Positions 1 through 8,577 of a stretch of DNA of 35,698 nt are shown piece after piece (within the stretch, counting starts at the first letter, position 1; each line of letters opens with the position of its first letter). This DNA is from CAZJTL01 sp964548905 (GTDB taxonomy: Bacteria > Cyanobacteriota > Cyanobacteriia > Cyanobacteriales > Xenococcaceae): assembly GCA_964548905.1 (NCBI GenBank), contig CAZJTL010000021.1, positions 1 through 35,698 on the forward strand, read 5' to 3'. Position numbers and translations under genes: made by a program. The notes beneath the pieces are model-generated. The model ran no database searches and was not told the DNA's origin. It was given only the letters and a program-made list of their open reading frames with translations.

Positions 1-1
1 T

Positions 2-382
2 GCCTATGTTTGGCACAAGCACCGTCGTGATATGGCAGCCCTACGCCGCCAGATTTATAACTATAGTAAAGGTCATGTAGCCTATCATCTAACTACTTGT
101 CTTAATGATGGTGATTTACGAGCAATTGTACAAATCTTTGCTGGACTACCCTATATTCATTGTCAGAGAATTTACTACTGGTTGAGAGGTTGGAGCGATT
201 ATCCACTTTCGCTGATCTTTGTGGAAATCGCAGGGAATTTTGCTGGTCCCTGGTCTTTGTGGCGTTCTCGCCAGCGTGTTAGACGGGAAGGTCGCAGCAC
301 TCCTTATATTCTACCTCAAAAGCGTCCTGCTATCATTGCTGAGAAGCTGAATGCCAAAGACCCCGAGTACGCCTTACGGTAA
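2..382 (+). CDS. Glycosyltransferase family 2 protein, C-terminal part
   Basis: The frame is open from the first bases of the window (AYVWHKHRRD...), so this is the 3' end of a gene that begins outside it; the ATG at 32 is internal. The visible ~127 residues resemble the C-terminus of family-2 glycosyltransferases: a W-H-K-H-R-R-D segment as seen after the catalytic domain, then basic and aromatic sequence with one hydrophobic stretch (around YPLSLIFVEIAGNFAG). The catalytic domain itself is not visible. An ABC polysaccharide exporter starts 21 bp downstream on the same strand, which supports a role in building a surface glycan. The donor and acceptor sugars cannot be inferred. Confidence 0.65.
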   Translation, partial: AYVWHKHRRDMAALRRQIYNYSKGHVAYHLTTCLNDGDLRAIVQIFAGLPYIHCQRIYYWLRGWSDYPLSLIFVEIAGNFAGPWSLWRSRQRVRREGRSTPYILPQKRPAIIAEKLNAKDPEYALR

Positions 383-403
383 GGATAGAAGAGGTAAAGT
401 ATA

Positions 404-1204
404 ATGGTCTTTCGCAGACATACTCTTTTAGCAATTCCGAATTGGCGACTTCCCTATCTCTACGATCTGCTGCGGGAGCTAGTCTCTCGTGACATGAAAC
501 TTCTCTATAAGCGGTCAGTGTTGGGAGTAGCGTGGACGCTAATTAACCCCTTGCTTCAATTGGCAGTGTTTGCCTTTGTCTTCCAGGTAGTACTGCCCAT
601 GAATGTCCCTCATTATTCATCTTTTGTATTCACGGGTTTGCTCGTTTGGAATTGGTTTCAAACTTCTCTGTTTCAGGCGACTGGGGCGATCGTTGCCAAT
701 CGTTCTCTTATTAGACAACCAGGATTTCCTACAGGGATAATACCCGTTGTCATTACGACGACAGGATTTATTCACTTTATCTTAGCCTTACCTGTCTTGA
801 TTGGGTTTCTGATAATGGATGGAATTCAATTAAAACCTGTGGTTTTATGGTTGCCTATTTTACAGCTTCTTCAGTTCGTCTTTACAGTTAGCTTGTCCTA
901 TTTTCTGGCAGCACTGAATGTGACGTTTCGGGATACTCAGCATACGCTTGGTGTGGTTCTCCAGCTATTTTTCTATCTCACGCCGATTTTTTATGCACTG
1001 ACTAATGTGCCAACAAGCTACCAGACTCTATACTATCTCAACCCAATGGTACATATTGTCACGGCTTACAGAGATATTCTCATCCAAGGAACGCAACCGA
1101 ATTGGCAAGCTTTAGCGATGCTTGGGGCAGCAATGGCAGTTTTATTACCGATTGGATCGAGCTATTTTTGCAGACAAAGCGATCGCTTTGTGGAGGAATT
1201 GTAG
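404..1204 (+). CDS. ABC-2 type polysaccharide exporter permease (Wzm/TagG-like)
   Basis: A 266-residue integral membrane protein with about six hydrophobic segments. The N-terminal cytoplasmic region carries LLRELVSRDMKLLYKRSVLG followed by AWTLINPLLQ, a signature of ABC-2 permeases that export O-antigen, teichoic acid or capsule. Near the C-terminus FFYLTPIFYAL and LNPMVHIVTAYRDIL are also typical. Length matches the family (about 260-280). The ATG at 404 follows a purine-rich AGAGG. Its TAG stop (1202-1204) directly abuts the ATG of the ATPase gene, so the two are translationally linked and very likely form the two halves of one transporter. The substrate is probably a lipid-linked glycan made by the upstream glycosyltransferases (inference). 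Confidence 0.9.
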   Translation: MVFRRHTLLAIPNWRLPYLYDLLRELVSRDMKLLYKRSVLGVAWTLINPLLQLAVFAFVFQVVLPMNVPHYSSFVFTGLLVWNWFQTSLFQATGAIVANRSLIRQPGFPTGIIPVVITTTGFIHFILALPVLIGFLIMDGIQLKPVVLWLPILQLLQFVFTVSLSYFLAALNVTFRDTQHTLGVVLQLFFYLTPIFYALTNVPTSYQTLYYLNPMVHIVTAYRDILIQGTQPNWQALAMLGAAMAVLLPIGSSYFCRQSDRFVEEL

Positions 1205-2455
1205 ATGTCTGAGGCAATTATTGTTAACAATCTGAGCAAGCAATATAGTCGCTATCATGCAGAAAAACCCGTCACTATTATGGAAGCAGCCCTAGCAGGT
1301 TTTCGACGGATGAAAGCCGTAGAAAGATTCTGGGCATTGCGTCATGTTAGTTTTACCGTAGCTTCAGGGGAGATGCTAGGAATTTTAGGGAAAAATGGGG
1401 CAGGTAAATCGACGCTGTTGCAGTTAATTGGGGGGGTAGGTCGTCCCGATCGAGGTAAAGTAAAAGTTAAGGGCAAAATTGGTGCATTACTTGACTTAGG
1501 TGCTGGATTTTCCTCCGATTTAACAGGGCGAGAAAATGTCTTTGTGACAGCTATAGTAGCGGGGTTAACTCGTCGAGAAGTTGCTCGACGCTTTGATGAG
1601 ATCGTCGAGTTTGCCGAGTTAGCAGAATTTATCGATAACCCAGTACGAACCTATAGTACTGGGATGCAAATGCGCCTGGGATTCTCGATCGCTGTTCACA
1701 CCAATCCAAATGTTTTGTTAGTTGACGAGTTTCTTTCCGTTGGAGACATCTCCTTTCAAGCAAAATGCTTGGAACGAATAGCGAGACTTAAAAATCAAGG
1801 CTGTGCTATCGTCTATATTTCTCACAGTGCTCAGCAAATTCAAGAACTTTGCGATCGCGCTCTGTGGCTAAGAGAAGGTCAAATTGTCGCTTATGGAGAA
1901 CCGGAAGTTATAGCAGGGCAATATGTTGCCGAGATGCGATCGGAAACCCAAAAACTTACACCAGTAAGACTTCCTCAGATGACAAGCATGGGGACAGAAT
2001 TACGGGTGAATGAAAATCGTTTTGGTTCTTTGGAAGTCGAAATTGCTGATGTAAGGATTTTGCCTGACTCTGAGATCGATAGCGGTGATTCCCTCTGTGT
2101 TGAAATTGAGTACCTATCACCTCAATCTATTGACGCGCCAATTTTTAATGTCTCTATCACTCGCGAGGATGGTCAAATTTGTTTTGATACTAACACTACT
2201 ATCATGGGACGATCCTTACCAACAATCCAAGGCAAAGGGAAACTCAAGCTTTGGTTAGATCGATTAGATCTCGGAAGCGGTCAATACTTTGTAAATGTTG
2301 GCATTTATAAGCAGGATTGGGCTTATGCCTATGACTATCACTGGCATACTTACCCATTACTGATTCGTTCGACTGTCAGCGAAAATAGCATTCTTTGTCC
2401 ACCCCGTCGATGGGAGATTGGTGGCGTTCAAGTTTCAACTCTGAACAAGTTTTAA
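1205..2455 (+). CDS. ABC exporter ATPase with C-terminal carbohydrate-binding domain (Wzt-like)
   Basis: A 416-residue ATPase. The nucleotide-binding domain has Walker A GKNGAGKST (62-70), signature YSTGMQMRLGF (150-160), Walker B LLVDEFLSVGD (171-181) and switch histidine in YISHS (204-208). The DEFLSVGD form is characteristic of O-antigen/teichoic acid exporters. Residues from about 245 to the end form an extra beta-rich domain (EVEIADVRILPDSEIDSG..., FNVSITREDGQICFDTN) like the Wzt C-terminal domain that recognises the glycan end or its terminal modification. The gene begins immediately after the permease stop. Its stop overlaps by 4 bp the stop of the convergent glycosyltransferase gene at 2452. 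Confidence 0.92.
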   Translation: MSEAIIVNNLSKQYSRYHAEKPVTIMEAALAGFRRMKAVERFWALRHVSFTVASGEMLGILGKNGAGKSTLLQLIGGVGRPDRGKVKVKGKIGALLDLGAGFSSDLTGRENVFVTAIVAGLTRREVARRFDEIVEFAELAEFIDNPVRTYSTGMQMRLGFSIAVHTNPNVLLVDEFLSVGDISFQAKCLERIARLKNQGCAIVYISHSAQQIQELCDRALWLREGQIVAYGEPEVIAGQYVAEMRSETQKLTPVRLPQMTSMGTELRVNENRFGSLEVEIADVRILPDSEIDSGDSLCVEIEYLSPQSIDAPIFNVSITREDGQICFDTNTTIMGRSLPTIQGKGKLKLWLDRLDLGSGQYFVNVGIYKQDWAYAYDYHWHTYPLLIRSTVSENSILCPPRRWEIGGVQVSTLNKF

Positions 2456-4188
2456 TAACTAGAACCAGAACAATGATACAGAGAATAGCTATAACCATCG
2501 ACTACTGGTGAATTTTGGAGATTGATCGCGCAATTATTTAGTTCGATATTTGCATAAAAATTGATTGTCCACAGGTCGAAAGGTTTATTTTGTTGGGCGA
2601 CAATTTTAGCCAGAGTAGATGTAGAAGTTGATGAATACTTTTTCGGTTGATGTACGAGGAGAAAATCGGTTTTGCTAGCGATCGGATTGTGTTGCATTTC
2701 CCAAGCAATTCCCATCATCTCTCCTGTCTGGATTAGGGTTTGATGAGTTGTGGCAATTAAAACAGGGACTTCAGATTTACTGTTAACAATTGGTACTAAT
2801 AAATCGGGACGATAGTATTTTTGATAGCCTAAATTAAAACAGACGGCGATCGCGCTGGCAAATCCCATCAGCCAGATCAGCATGACGGCAATTTTTTCTC
2901 GTCGTTTTGAGTAAACTAAACCGATCGCTTTGGGAAAAGAAAGAGACAGGGAGGTTTGATGGTTAAATAGTCCTTTTAATTGAATTTCCCTACGCCAACA
3001 AGCAGAAAGACTGGCACTAACTAACACAATTACGGCGGGAAAATAGACGAAATTGTAACGCGCGCCTCTGGTGATATCTATATCTAATACATAGGTAATC
3101 CCGAAAAATAGGGCGATCGCTCCTACTAAAAAACCAATTAAAACACCTACAGAAGCGCGAGAACTATCGCAATCCCATTTGACTCTTAATCCCTGATTCA
3201 GAAGCGGCAATGCCCAGATGAAGAACAATAGCATAATCAACCCAGAAATAATGACAATCGGGATTGAAGTGGCTTCTACTGGCAAGAGAGATAACATGGT
3301 AATCCAGGCAGCCAACATTTGAAAGACTGGATCGATAGAATTGAGCCAAGTAGAGGGATTGTAACGTATCCAATCTGTCATACCAGCCCCGTAGTTTTTG
3401 GGGATAACAGTAAAGATCCAGATTAAACCTGTAGTAACTGTACCAGCGACGACGATCGCCAAACGCATTAAGTTTTTAGATAAAGTTGGCGATGGAGATT
3501 TAATTTTAGAGAAGATAGGAAAGATTAAGGCGATCGCTTCAGCAGCAAGAGTAAGGGAAAAAAAATAATGAACAGTTAAACCCAAGCTATTAATTCCTAC
3601 CCACAGTAATATTAATTTATTAGGAATTTTGAGGTTGCGCCACAAATATTTAACGGTGATCGTCAGACAAGATAGAGAAGCGATCGCAAAAACTACTCCT
3701 AAACTATATTGACGCGCTTCTTGAGATAAGAAAATCCCATAGGGAGAAACCGCCATCATCGCCGCCGCTAATTGCGCGCAACTGCGAGACTCAAAGGCTA
3801 ATTTTGCTAAGACATATATGGCTAAAATTGCCAAAACTCCAAACAAAGCTGACAGCGCCCGCGCCCCCCACAAAGATACATAACCATCAGTCAGAGGAAA
3901 CAATTTCAGCCACAAATGGGAGATAACGAAATAGAACGGCGGATGGGTATCTTGATTAATTAATAGGGAAATAATATCTGCTACGTTTGCTTTGGGGTTG
4001 GGTTGCAGAGGTTGCAGAAGTACATTTGGTGGAATAACCTGGTTAAGCGGTACGGATTGATAATCATTACCTGCGCTAAAAACTAGAGTGGCAAACTCAT
4101 CAGTCCAAGGAGATTTTGTTCCTAATTGACTAAAACGCAAGCAAGTACCAATTATGAGCCATAAGCAGAGTAGGAGTGATTCAGACAA
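2452..4188 (-). CDS. GT39-like membrane glycosyltransferase (PMT/ArnT superfamily)
   Basis: A 578-residue polytopic protein with about 10-12 hydrophobic segments. Two features place it with lipid-phosphate-sugar-dependent glycosyltransferases of the PMT/ArnT type: an acidic pair in the first extracytoplasmic loop (WTDEF, D30-E31) and the motif DTHPPFYF (H82-Y86). It would transfer a sugar from a polyprenyl-phosphate donor on the outer face of the membrane; the acceptor is unknown. The start is TTG at 4188; the sequence immediately after it already looks like the first membrane segment. A paralogue with the same two motifs lies at 12604. It is convergent with the ABC exporter and need not be co-regulated with it. 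Confidence 0.8.
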   Translation of the reverse strand: MSESLLLCLWLIIGTCLRFSQLGTKSPWTDEFATLVFSAGNDYQSVPLNQVIPPNVLLQPLQPNPKANVADIISLLINQDTHPPFYFVISHLWLKLFPLTDGYVSLWGARALSALFGVLAILAIYVLAKLAFESRSCAQLAAAMMAVSPYGIFLSQEARQYSLGVVFAIASLSCLTITVKYLWRNLKIPNKLILLWVGINSLGLTVHYFFSLTLAAEAIALIFPIFSKIKSPSPTLSKNLMRLAIVVAGTVTTGLIWIFTVIPKNYGAGMTDWIRYNPSTWLNSIDPVFQMLAAWITMLSLLPVEATSIPIVIISGLIMLLFFIWALPLLNQGLRVKWDCDSSRASVGVLIGFLVGAIALFFGITYVLDIDITRGARYNFVYFPAVIVLVSASLSACWRREIQLKGLFNHQTSLSLSFPKAIGLVYSKRREKIAVMLIWLMGFASAIAVCFNLGYQKYYRPDLLVPIVNSKSEVPVLIATTHQTLIQTGEMMGIAWEMQHNPIASKTDFLLVHQPKKYSSTSTSTLAKIVAQQNKPFDLWTINFYANIELNNCAINLQNSPVVDGYSYSLYHCSGSSY

Positions 4189-4271
4189 GGAACTATAAAT
4201 TATTGTTTGTCAATTTACAGATTAAACAAAATTATCCGCTAACTTTTCTAAAAAGAATACTAACAGCGATC

Positions 4272-4324
4272 GGGGATTAGGGGTTAGGGATTAGGGGTTA
4301 GGGGTTAGGGGTTAGGGGTTAGGG
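4272..4324. repeat. GGGGTTA heptamer tandem array
   Basis: About seven tandem units of GGGGTTA/GGGATTA, the short tandem heptanucleotide type (STRR) known from cyanobacteria. It is followed by purine-rich sequence (GGAGGGAGCGGAGG) up to the ampG-like gene. The same heptamer reappears at the 3' ends of nirB (near 32385) and the broken kinase (near 29365). Confidence 0.85.
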
Positions 4325-4405
4325 AAAGCGGAGGGAGCGGAGGAGGATATGCATAGGAGTTAGGGGAATGGGGCTAGGGAAAGCAGGGAAATGGGGACTG
4401 AGATT

Positions 4406-4411
4406 AGGAGG
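4406..4411 (+). promoter_or_regulatory. Strong Shine-Dalgarno (AGGAGG) for the AmpG-like gene
   Basis: A consensus AGGAGG eight bases before the ATG at 4420. The competing ATG at 4413 meets a stop after four codons. This fixes the start of the permease gene although it sits at the edge of a repeat array. Confidence 0.7.
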
Positions 4412-4419
4412 TATGAGGG

Positions 4420-5700
4420 ATGATTGAGAGTTTAGTGAAGGTTTTTCAGAGTCGGAAAATGGCGGTTTTGCTATTTTTAGGCTTTTCTTCGGGGTTGCCA
4501 CTTTATTTAACCAGTAAAACCTTACAAGCATGGATGACTACCGAACAGGTTAGCTTAGCTGCGGTAGGTGCTTTTAGTTTAGTAAGTTTGCCCTATTCTT
4601 TAAAGTTTATTTGGTCACCGCTTCTCGATCTAGTTGTACCGCCTTTTTTGGGAAGAAGAAGAGGATGGTTAGTTTTAATTCAAATTGCTTTAATAGTAGC
4701 GATCGCTTGGATGTCACTACAAAATCCTAAACAAGCGATTCAGTTATTGGCTATTAATGCTTTAGTTGTCGCCTTTTTGAGTGCTACCCAAGATATTGTT
4801 TTTGATGCTTACCGTACCGATATTCTCCACGAAGCAGAGATGGGTGCTGGTGCTGCGGTGGGTGTACTCGGTTATCGTCTTGCTTTGCTAGTTACAGGCT
4901 CTCTAGCATTAATTTTAGCCGATCACCTGTCCTGGTCTTCGGTTTATCTGTTAATGGCAGTTTTGATGTCTATAGGATTAATTGCTTCGTTCTTTGCACC
5001 CGAACCGAAATTAAACGATCGCCCGCCTTCTATATCGGAAGCTGTTATTCTACCTTTTGTCGAATTTTTCGAGCGATCGGGCGCATGGCAAGCTATTTTT
5101 ATTCTCAGTTTTATCGTTCTCTATAAGCTAGGGGATGCCTTAGTCAATAATATGTCCACCCCCTTCTTACTCAAGGTGGGTTTTACACAAACCGATATTG
5201 GTGCAATTCAAGGTGGAATGGGATTACTTGCCACGATCGTGGGTGTTTTGGCTGGAGGGGCAATTCTCAGTCAAATTGGTATCAATCGTTCTTTATGGGT
5301 TTTCGGTGTCTTACAGGCTGTCAGTAACCTGGCTTATTTTGTTTTATCTTTAGTAGGTCGAAATTATTCTGCTTTAGTTTTAACTATTAATATTGAAAAT
5401 TTCTGTGCGGGTTTGGGTACTGCGGCATTTATCGCTTTCTTGATGAGTCTGTGCGAGCGCCGCTATTCTGCTACTCAATACGCTTTGCTTTCCAGCTTAA
5501 TGGCAGTCAGTCGCGATATTTTAGTAGCACCCGCAGGAAGATTGGCAGAAATAACTGGTTGGTCACAATTTTTCCTAATTTCGATCGCTCTAGCTATACC
5601 TGGTTTGTTATTGCTACCAATTTTCGCTCCTTGGTACGGTTATCAAAAAGTTGCACCTATGCCTCGTCCTGGTTTAGAAGATCGAGATTTGTCAGATTAA
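4420..5700 (+). CDS. AmpG-like MFS permease (PAT family)
   Basis: A 426-residue major facilitator protein with about 12 hydrophobic segments. The N-terminal part is diagnostic of the AmpG/acetyl-CoA transporter (PAT) branch: LLFLGFSSGLPLYLTSKTLQ, then FSLVSLPYSLKFIWSPLLD and LSATQDIVFDAYRTDIL. AmpG imports anhydro-muropeptides for peptidoglycan recycling in Gram-negative bacteria; whether the cyanobacterial members carry the same substrate is not shown by sequence. Length fits the family. A sugar kinase and nucleotidyltransferase follow on the same strand after a 131-bp repeat-filled spacer, so import of a sugar followed by activation is possible but inferred. Confidence 0.85.
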   Translation: MIESLVKVFQSRKMAVLLFLGFSSGLPLYLTSKTLQAWMTTEQVSLAAVGAFSLVSLPYSLKFIWSPLLDLVVPPFLGRRRGWLVLIQIALIVAIAWMSLQNPKQAIQLLAINALVVAFLSATQDIVFDAYRTDILHEAEMGAGAAVGVLGYRLALLVTGSLALILADHLSWSSVYLLMAVLMSIGLIASFFAPEPKLNDRPPSISEAVILPFVEFFERSGAWQAIFILSFIVLYKLGDALVNNMSTPFLLKVGFTQTDIGAIQGGMGLLATIVGVLAGGAILSQIGINRSLWVFGVLQAVSNLAYFVLSLVGRNYSALVLTINIENFCAGLGTAAFIAFLMSLCERRYSATQYALLSSLMAVSRDILVAPAGRLAEITGWSQFFLISIALAIPGLLLLPIFAPWYGYQKVAPMPRPGLEDRDLSD

Positions 5701-5724
5701 ATCGAGGATAAGGTGTAGGATTTA

Positions 5725-5836
5725 GAGAGCAGAGAGGCTCCAGAGGTAGAGAAGTTCCAGAAGCAGAGAAGTAGAGGTAGCAATTAGCTATGAACAATGA
5801 ACCATGAACAATGAACGATGAACTATGAGCTATGAA
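5725..5836 (+). repeat. Composite spacer repeat: purine array then ATGAACN heptamers
   Basis: A degenerate GCAGAGA/GTAGAGA purine array (about 5725-5780) is followed by six or seven ATGAACA/ATGAACC-like heptamers (about 5789-5836). The ATG start codon of the next gene (5832) is itself the last unit of the array. The same two-part structure in the same orientation occurs upstream of 18091, 21355 and the nirD start at 32243. Confidence 0.8.
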
Positions 5837-6881
5837 ACTATTTGTTCCAGGTCGTCTCTGTTTGTTTGGCGAACACAGCGATTGGGCAGGAGGCTACCGA
5901 AGTGTCAATCCCAATCTAGAAAAGGGCTACACCTTAATTGTCGGCACTAATCAAGGAATTTACGCCGAAGTTAAACCTGATCGCGATCGCTTAATTTTAA
6001 AAACTAGTTTAAATGATGGTAACAGAGAATCAATTCAACTACCAATGACTAAATCGGCTTTACTAGATTTAGCTCAAAAGGGCGGTTTTTTTAGTTATGC
6101 TGCTGGAGTTGCCTATCAATTTTTGACTCATTTTAACGTTGGTGGCTTAGAAATTGATAACTATTTAACCGATTTACCGATTCAAAAAGGATTATCTTCG
6201 AGTGCAGCGATTTGTGTTTTAGTGGCTCGTGCTTTTAATCGTCTCTACAATTTAAATATGACTGTACGCGGCGAAATGGAGTTTGCTTATCTGGGAGAGA
6301 GAACTACACCCAGTCGTTGCGGGAGGATGGATCAAGCTTGCGCTTACGGCGATCGCCCGATTTTAATGACCTTTGATGGAGACTTTACCGACGTAGTCGA
6401 ACTAAAAGTTACTCGCCATCTCTATTTTGTGATTGTCAATCTGGGCGCGAATAAAGATACTCCTAAAATTCTTCGCGATTTACAATCTGGTTATCCTTTG
6501 GCTGTCGATCGAATTCAACAAGACGTACAGAAATATTTAGGTGCAATTAGTTCTAAAATTACCAAAGATGCGGCTGATGCCCTAGAACAAGGAGACAGTG
6601 ATCGCTTGGGAATACTCATGAAACAAGCGCAAGCAGACTTCGATCGCCATCTAACCCCCGCTTGTCCCCAACAATTGACTGCGCCAGTATTGCATCAGCT
6701 ATTGAATTACGAACCAATTCAACCTTACATTTTGGGAGGAAAAGGAGTAGGTTCGCAAGGAGATGGGACGGCGCAATTTATTGTTAAAAATGAATTACAT
6801 CAACAACAATTAATTGGAATTATTAATAAAAATTTTCCTCAAATGCAGTGTTTAAAATTAACGATTTATGCACATAAATAA
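5832..6881 (+). CDS. GHMP-family sugar-1-kinase (galactokinase/glucuronokinase-like)
   Basis: A 349-residue GHMP kinase. It shows the N-terminal substrate motif PGRLCLFGEHSDWAGG (6-21), an ATP-loop motif PIQKGLSSSAA (116-126), RMDQ (165-168), whose Asp matches the catalytic Asp of galactokinases (GxMDQ), and a C-terminal motif GGKGVGSQGDG near residue 305. GEHSDW resembles GEHTDY of galactokinase, so the substrate is probably a free sugar phosphorylated at C1; galactose, glucuronate, arabinose or another sugar cannot be separated here. The gene overlaps the downstream nucleotidyltransferase by 14 bp, which fits a kinase making sugar-1-phosphate for that enzyme. The start codon lies in a heptamer array and no clear ribosome-binding site is visible. 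Confidence 0.8.
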   Translation: MKLFVPGRLCLFGEHSDWAGGYRSVNPNLEKGYTLIVGTNQGIYAEVKPDRDRLILKTSLNDGNRESIQLPMTKSALLDLAQKGGFFSYAAGVAYQFLTHFNVGGLEIDNYLTDLPIQKGLSSSAAICVLVARAFNRLYNLNMTVRGEMEFAYLGERTTPSRCGRMDQACAYGDRPILMTFDGDFTDVVELKVTRHLYFVIVNLGANKDTPKILRDLQSGYPLAVDRIQQDVQKYLGAISSKITKDAADALEQGDSDRLGILMKQAQADFDRHLTPACPQQLTAPVLHQLLNYEPIQPYILGGKGVGSQGDGTAQFIVKNELHQQQLIGIINKNFPQMQCLKLTIYAHK

Positions 6882-7752
6882 AGTTAAAAAAGCGATCATT
6901 CCCGCCGCAGGCTTTGGTACTCGGATGTTTCCTATTACCAAGGCAATCAAAAAAGAATTTTTGCCCATCATCGATCGCGATGGTAGAGCAAAACCAATTA
7001 TCCTGGTGATCGTGGAAGAAGCCGTTAATGCGGGGATAGAGGAAATTGGCATTATTGTCCAAGCTGGCGATCGGGATTTATTTGCCGACTTTTTTCAAGC
7101 GCCACCAAAACCAGAACTATATCAAAAACTTTCGGCTGAAAATCAAGAATACAGTCAGTATTTACAATCTTTAGGAACTCGAATTACTATCCTCACTCAA
7201 GAGCAACAAGAAGGCTACGGACATGCTGTTTATTGTGCTAAAGATTGGGTGAATGGTGAAACCTTTTTATTATTACTGGGCGATCACGTTTATCGATCGC
7301 ATGGCGCTCTGTCTTGTGCCGCTCAATTATTAGAAATTTATCAAAAAATTGGTAAAAGTTTGCTCGGTTTAACAATAATGTCTGGAGATATTATTCATAA
7401 AGCTGGCTGCATTACAGGAGAATGGAAAGAATTAAGCTCTCTGCTCGATATCACTCAAATTTATGAAAAACCAAGTTTAGAATACGCCAGAAACAATCTT
7501 CATGTAGCGGGAATGGAAGAAGATATGTTTTTAGGTGTATTTGGCATGTATATTTTAGAAGCAAAAATTTTCGATTATTTAGAAACAGATATTAACAATA
7601 ACAATCGCGATCGAGGAGAATTTCAACTAACAAATTGTTTAGAAAAAATGAGACAAGATCGAGGGATGACAGGTTATTTAGTTAAAGGTCAATATTTTGA
7701 TACAGGAATGCCTTTGTTTTATCGACAAGCAATGATTGATTTTTTCGATTAA
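6868..7752 (+). CDS. GalU-like sugar-1-phosphate nucleotidyltransferase
   Basis: A 294-residue nucleotidyltransferase. The N-terminal signature PAAGFGTRMFPITKAIKKEFLP (12-33, given here by its key elements G-x-G-T-R, TK, KKE) and LLLGDHVY (about 135-142) are those of GalU-type UTP-glucose-1-phosphate uridylyltransferases, and IYEKPS (about residue 200) contributes to the sugar-phosphate pocket in this family. Between them DGRAKPIILVIVEEAV departs from the E. coli GalU pattern, so a different sugar-1-phosphate is possible. Its ATG lies inside the kinase gene in another frame (14-bp overlap), implying coupled translation. Together the two would convert a free sugar to an NDP-sugar; this is inference from the pairing. 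Confidence 0.82.
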   Translation: MHINKVKKAIIPAAGFGTRMFPITKAIKKEFLPIIDRDGRAKPIILVIVEEAVNAGIEEIGIIVQAGDRDLFADFFQAPPKPELYQKLSAENQEYSQYLQSLGTRITILTQEQQEGYGHAVYCAKDWVNGETFLLLLGDHVYRSHGALSCAAQLLEIYQKIGKSLLGLTIMSGDIIHKAGCITGEWKELSSLLDITQIYEKPSLEYARNNLHVAGMEEDMFLGVFGMYILEAKIFDYLETDINNNNRDRGEFQLTNCLEKMRQDRGMTGYLVKGQYFDTGMPLFYRQAMIDFFD

Positions 7753-7764
7753 TCTTAGTTATTA

Positions 7765-7845
7765 GCCGTCAGCAATCAGCCGTCAGTAGTCAGCTTTCCT
7801 GCTCTCTCGCTGATAACTGATAGCTGAAAGCTGATAGCTATTTAC
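7765..7845. repeat. TCAGCCG/GATAGCT degenerate heptamer array
   Basis: The spacer between two convergent genes holds repeated GTCAGCA/ATCAGCC units, then GCTGATAACTGATAGCTGAAAGCTGATAGC, in which the CAGC and GCTG halves can pair. It may act as a bidirectional structured end, but no U-run terminator is visible. Confidence 0.55.
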
Positions 7846-8416
7846 ATCCAAGATTGCTATCTTTATGTGGAGTGTTAAGATACCATCTACGCCAGCGATT
7901 AGAACTGCGAATTGCCAGCCAAACAATTAACATAGCAATAATTCCTCCTTTGACTGGTGAATGAAAAGCAAAAACCACCAAACAAACGCAGAGGATATCT
8001 TCAATAATCACAATCCAGATGGGAATTCCTCGCAAGCGGAAAAACCAACTGACTTGAACCAAATTAACTACTAATGCCAGTAAAGCACCAACTATTCCTA
8101 ATAACCAAATAGGTTCAACTTTAAGATGGGTTAAACGCGCGACAATAATAGCTATTAACGCACCAGCTAAAGGACTAAATATTAATTGAAATATTTGTAA
8201 AACTCTTTGTCCTAATAATTTTTTAGAAGCAAAAACTTCAAATAACGACCAACTAATTAACACTGCCAATAAAACTCTGGGCCGCACAAAAGATAAATAG
8301 GGTAAACTAGACCAAGATTCGTAGCTATGCAAAAATAAAACCACCATCAAAGGTAAAGCAATTCTCATTCCTGCTGCAACAGAGGCAGAAAGTACAGCTA
8401 AAATTCCAGTAAGCAT
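7838..8416 (-). CDS. DUF4126 family membrane protein
   Basis: A 192-residue protein with four to five hydrophobic helices. The N-terminus ILAVLSASVAAGMRIALPL and the middle LISWSLFEVFASKKLLGQR match what is recalled of cyanobacterial DUF4126 proteins, small membrane proteins of unknown function. Basic and aromatic residues dominate the C-terminal tail (SSNRWRRWYLNTPHKDSN), probably cytoplasmic. It starts at an ATG and has no evident operon partner. Assignment rests on sequence resemblance without a profile search. Confidence 0.6.
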   Translation of the reverse strand: MLTGILAVLSASVAAGMRIALPLMVVLFLHSYESWSSLPYLSFVRPRVLLAVLISWSLFEVFASKKLLGQRVLQIFQLIFSPLAGALIAIIVARLTHLKVEPIWLLGIVGALLALVVNLVQVSWFFRLRGIPIWIVIIEDILCVCLVVFAFHSPVKGGIIAMLIVWLAIRSSNRWRRWYLNTPHKDSNLGCK

Positions 8417-8577
8417 AGCAAAAAATGCTAGTAAGTTAGCTACATTTTGGCATTATTTTTTTGGGATTGAATCGATCGCGATCGCCTAAGTTTTCTCTTA
8501 TGGATTCTCTATATTATTTGCTGTTCTTTTAATTAGAATTCAATTCCTATTATGGCGATCGCTCCCAAATAATTATG

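Noticed and set aside
4319..4531. Minus-strand open frame of 70 codons over the repeat-rich ampG leader
   Set aside because: Proline/serine-rich low-complexity product generated by purine arrays and the start of the ampG-like gene.
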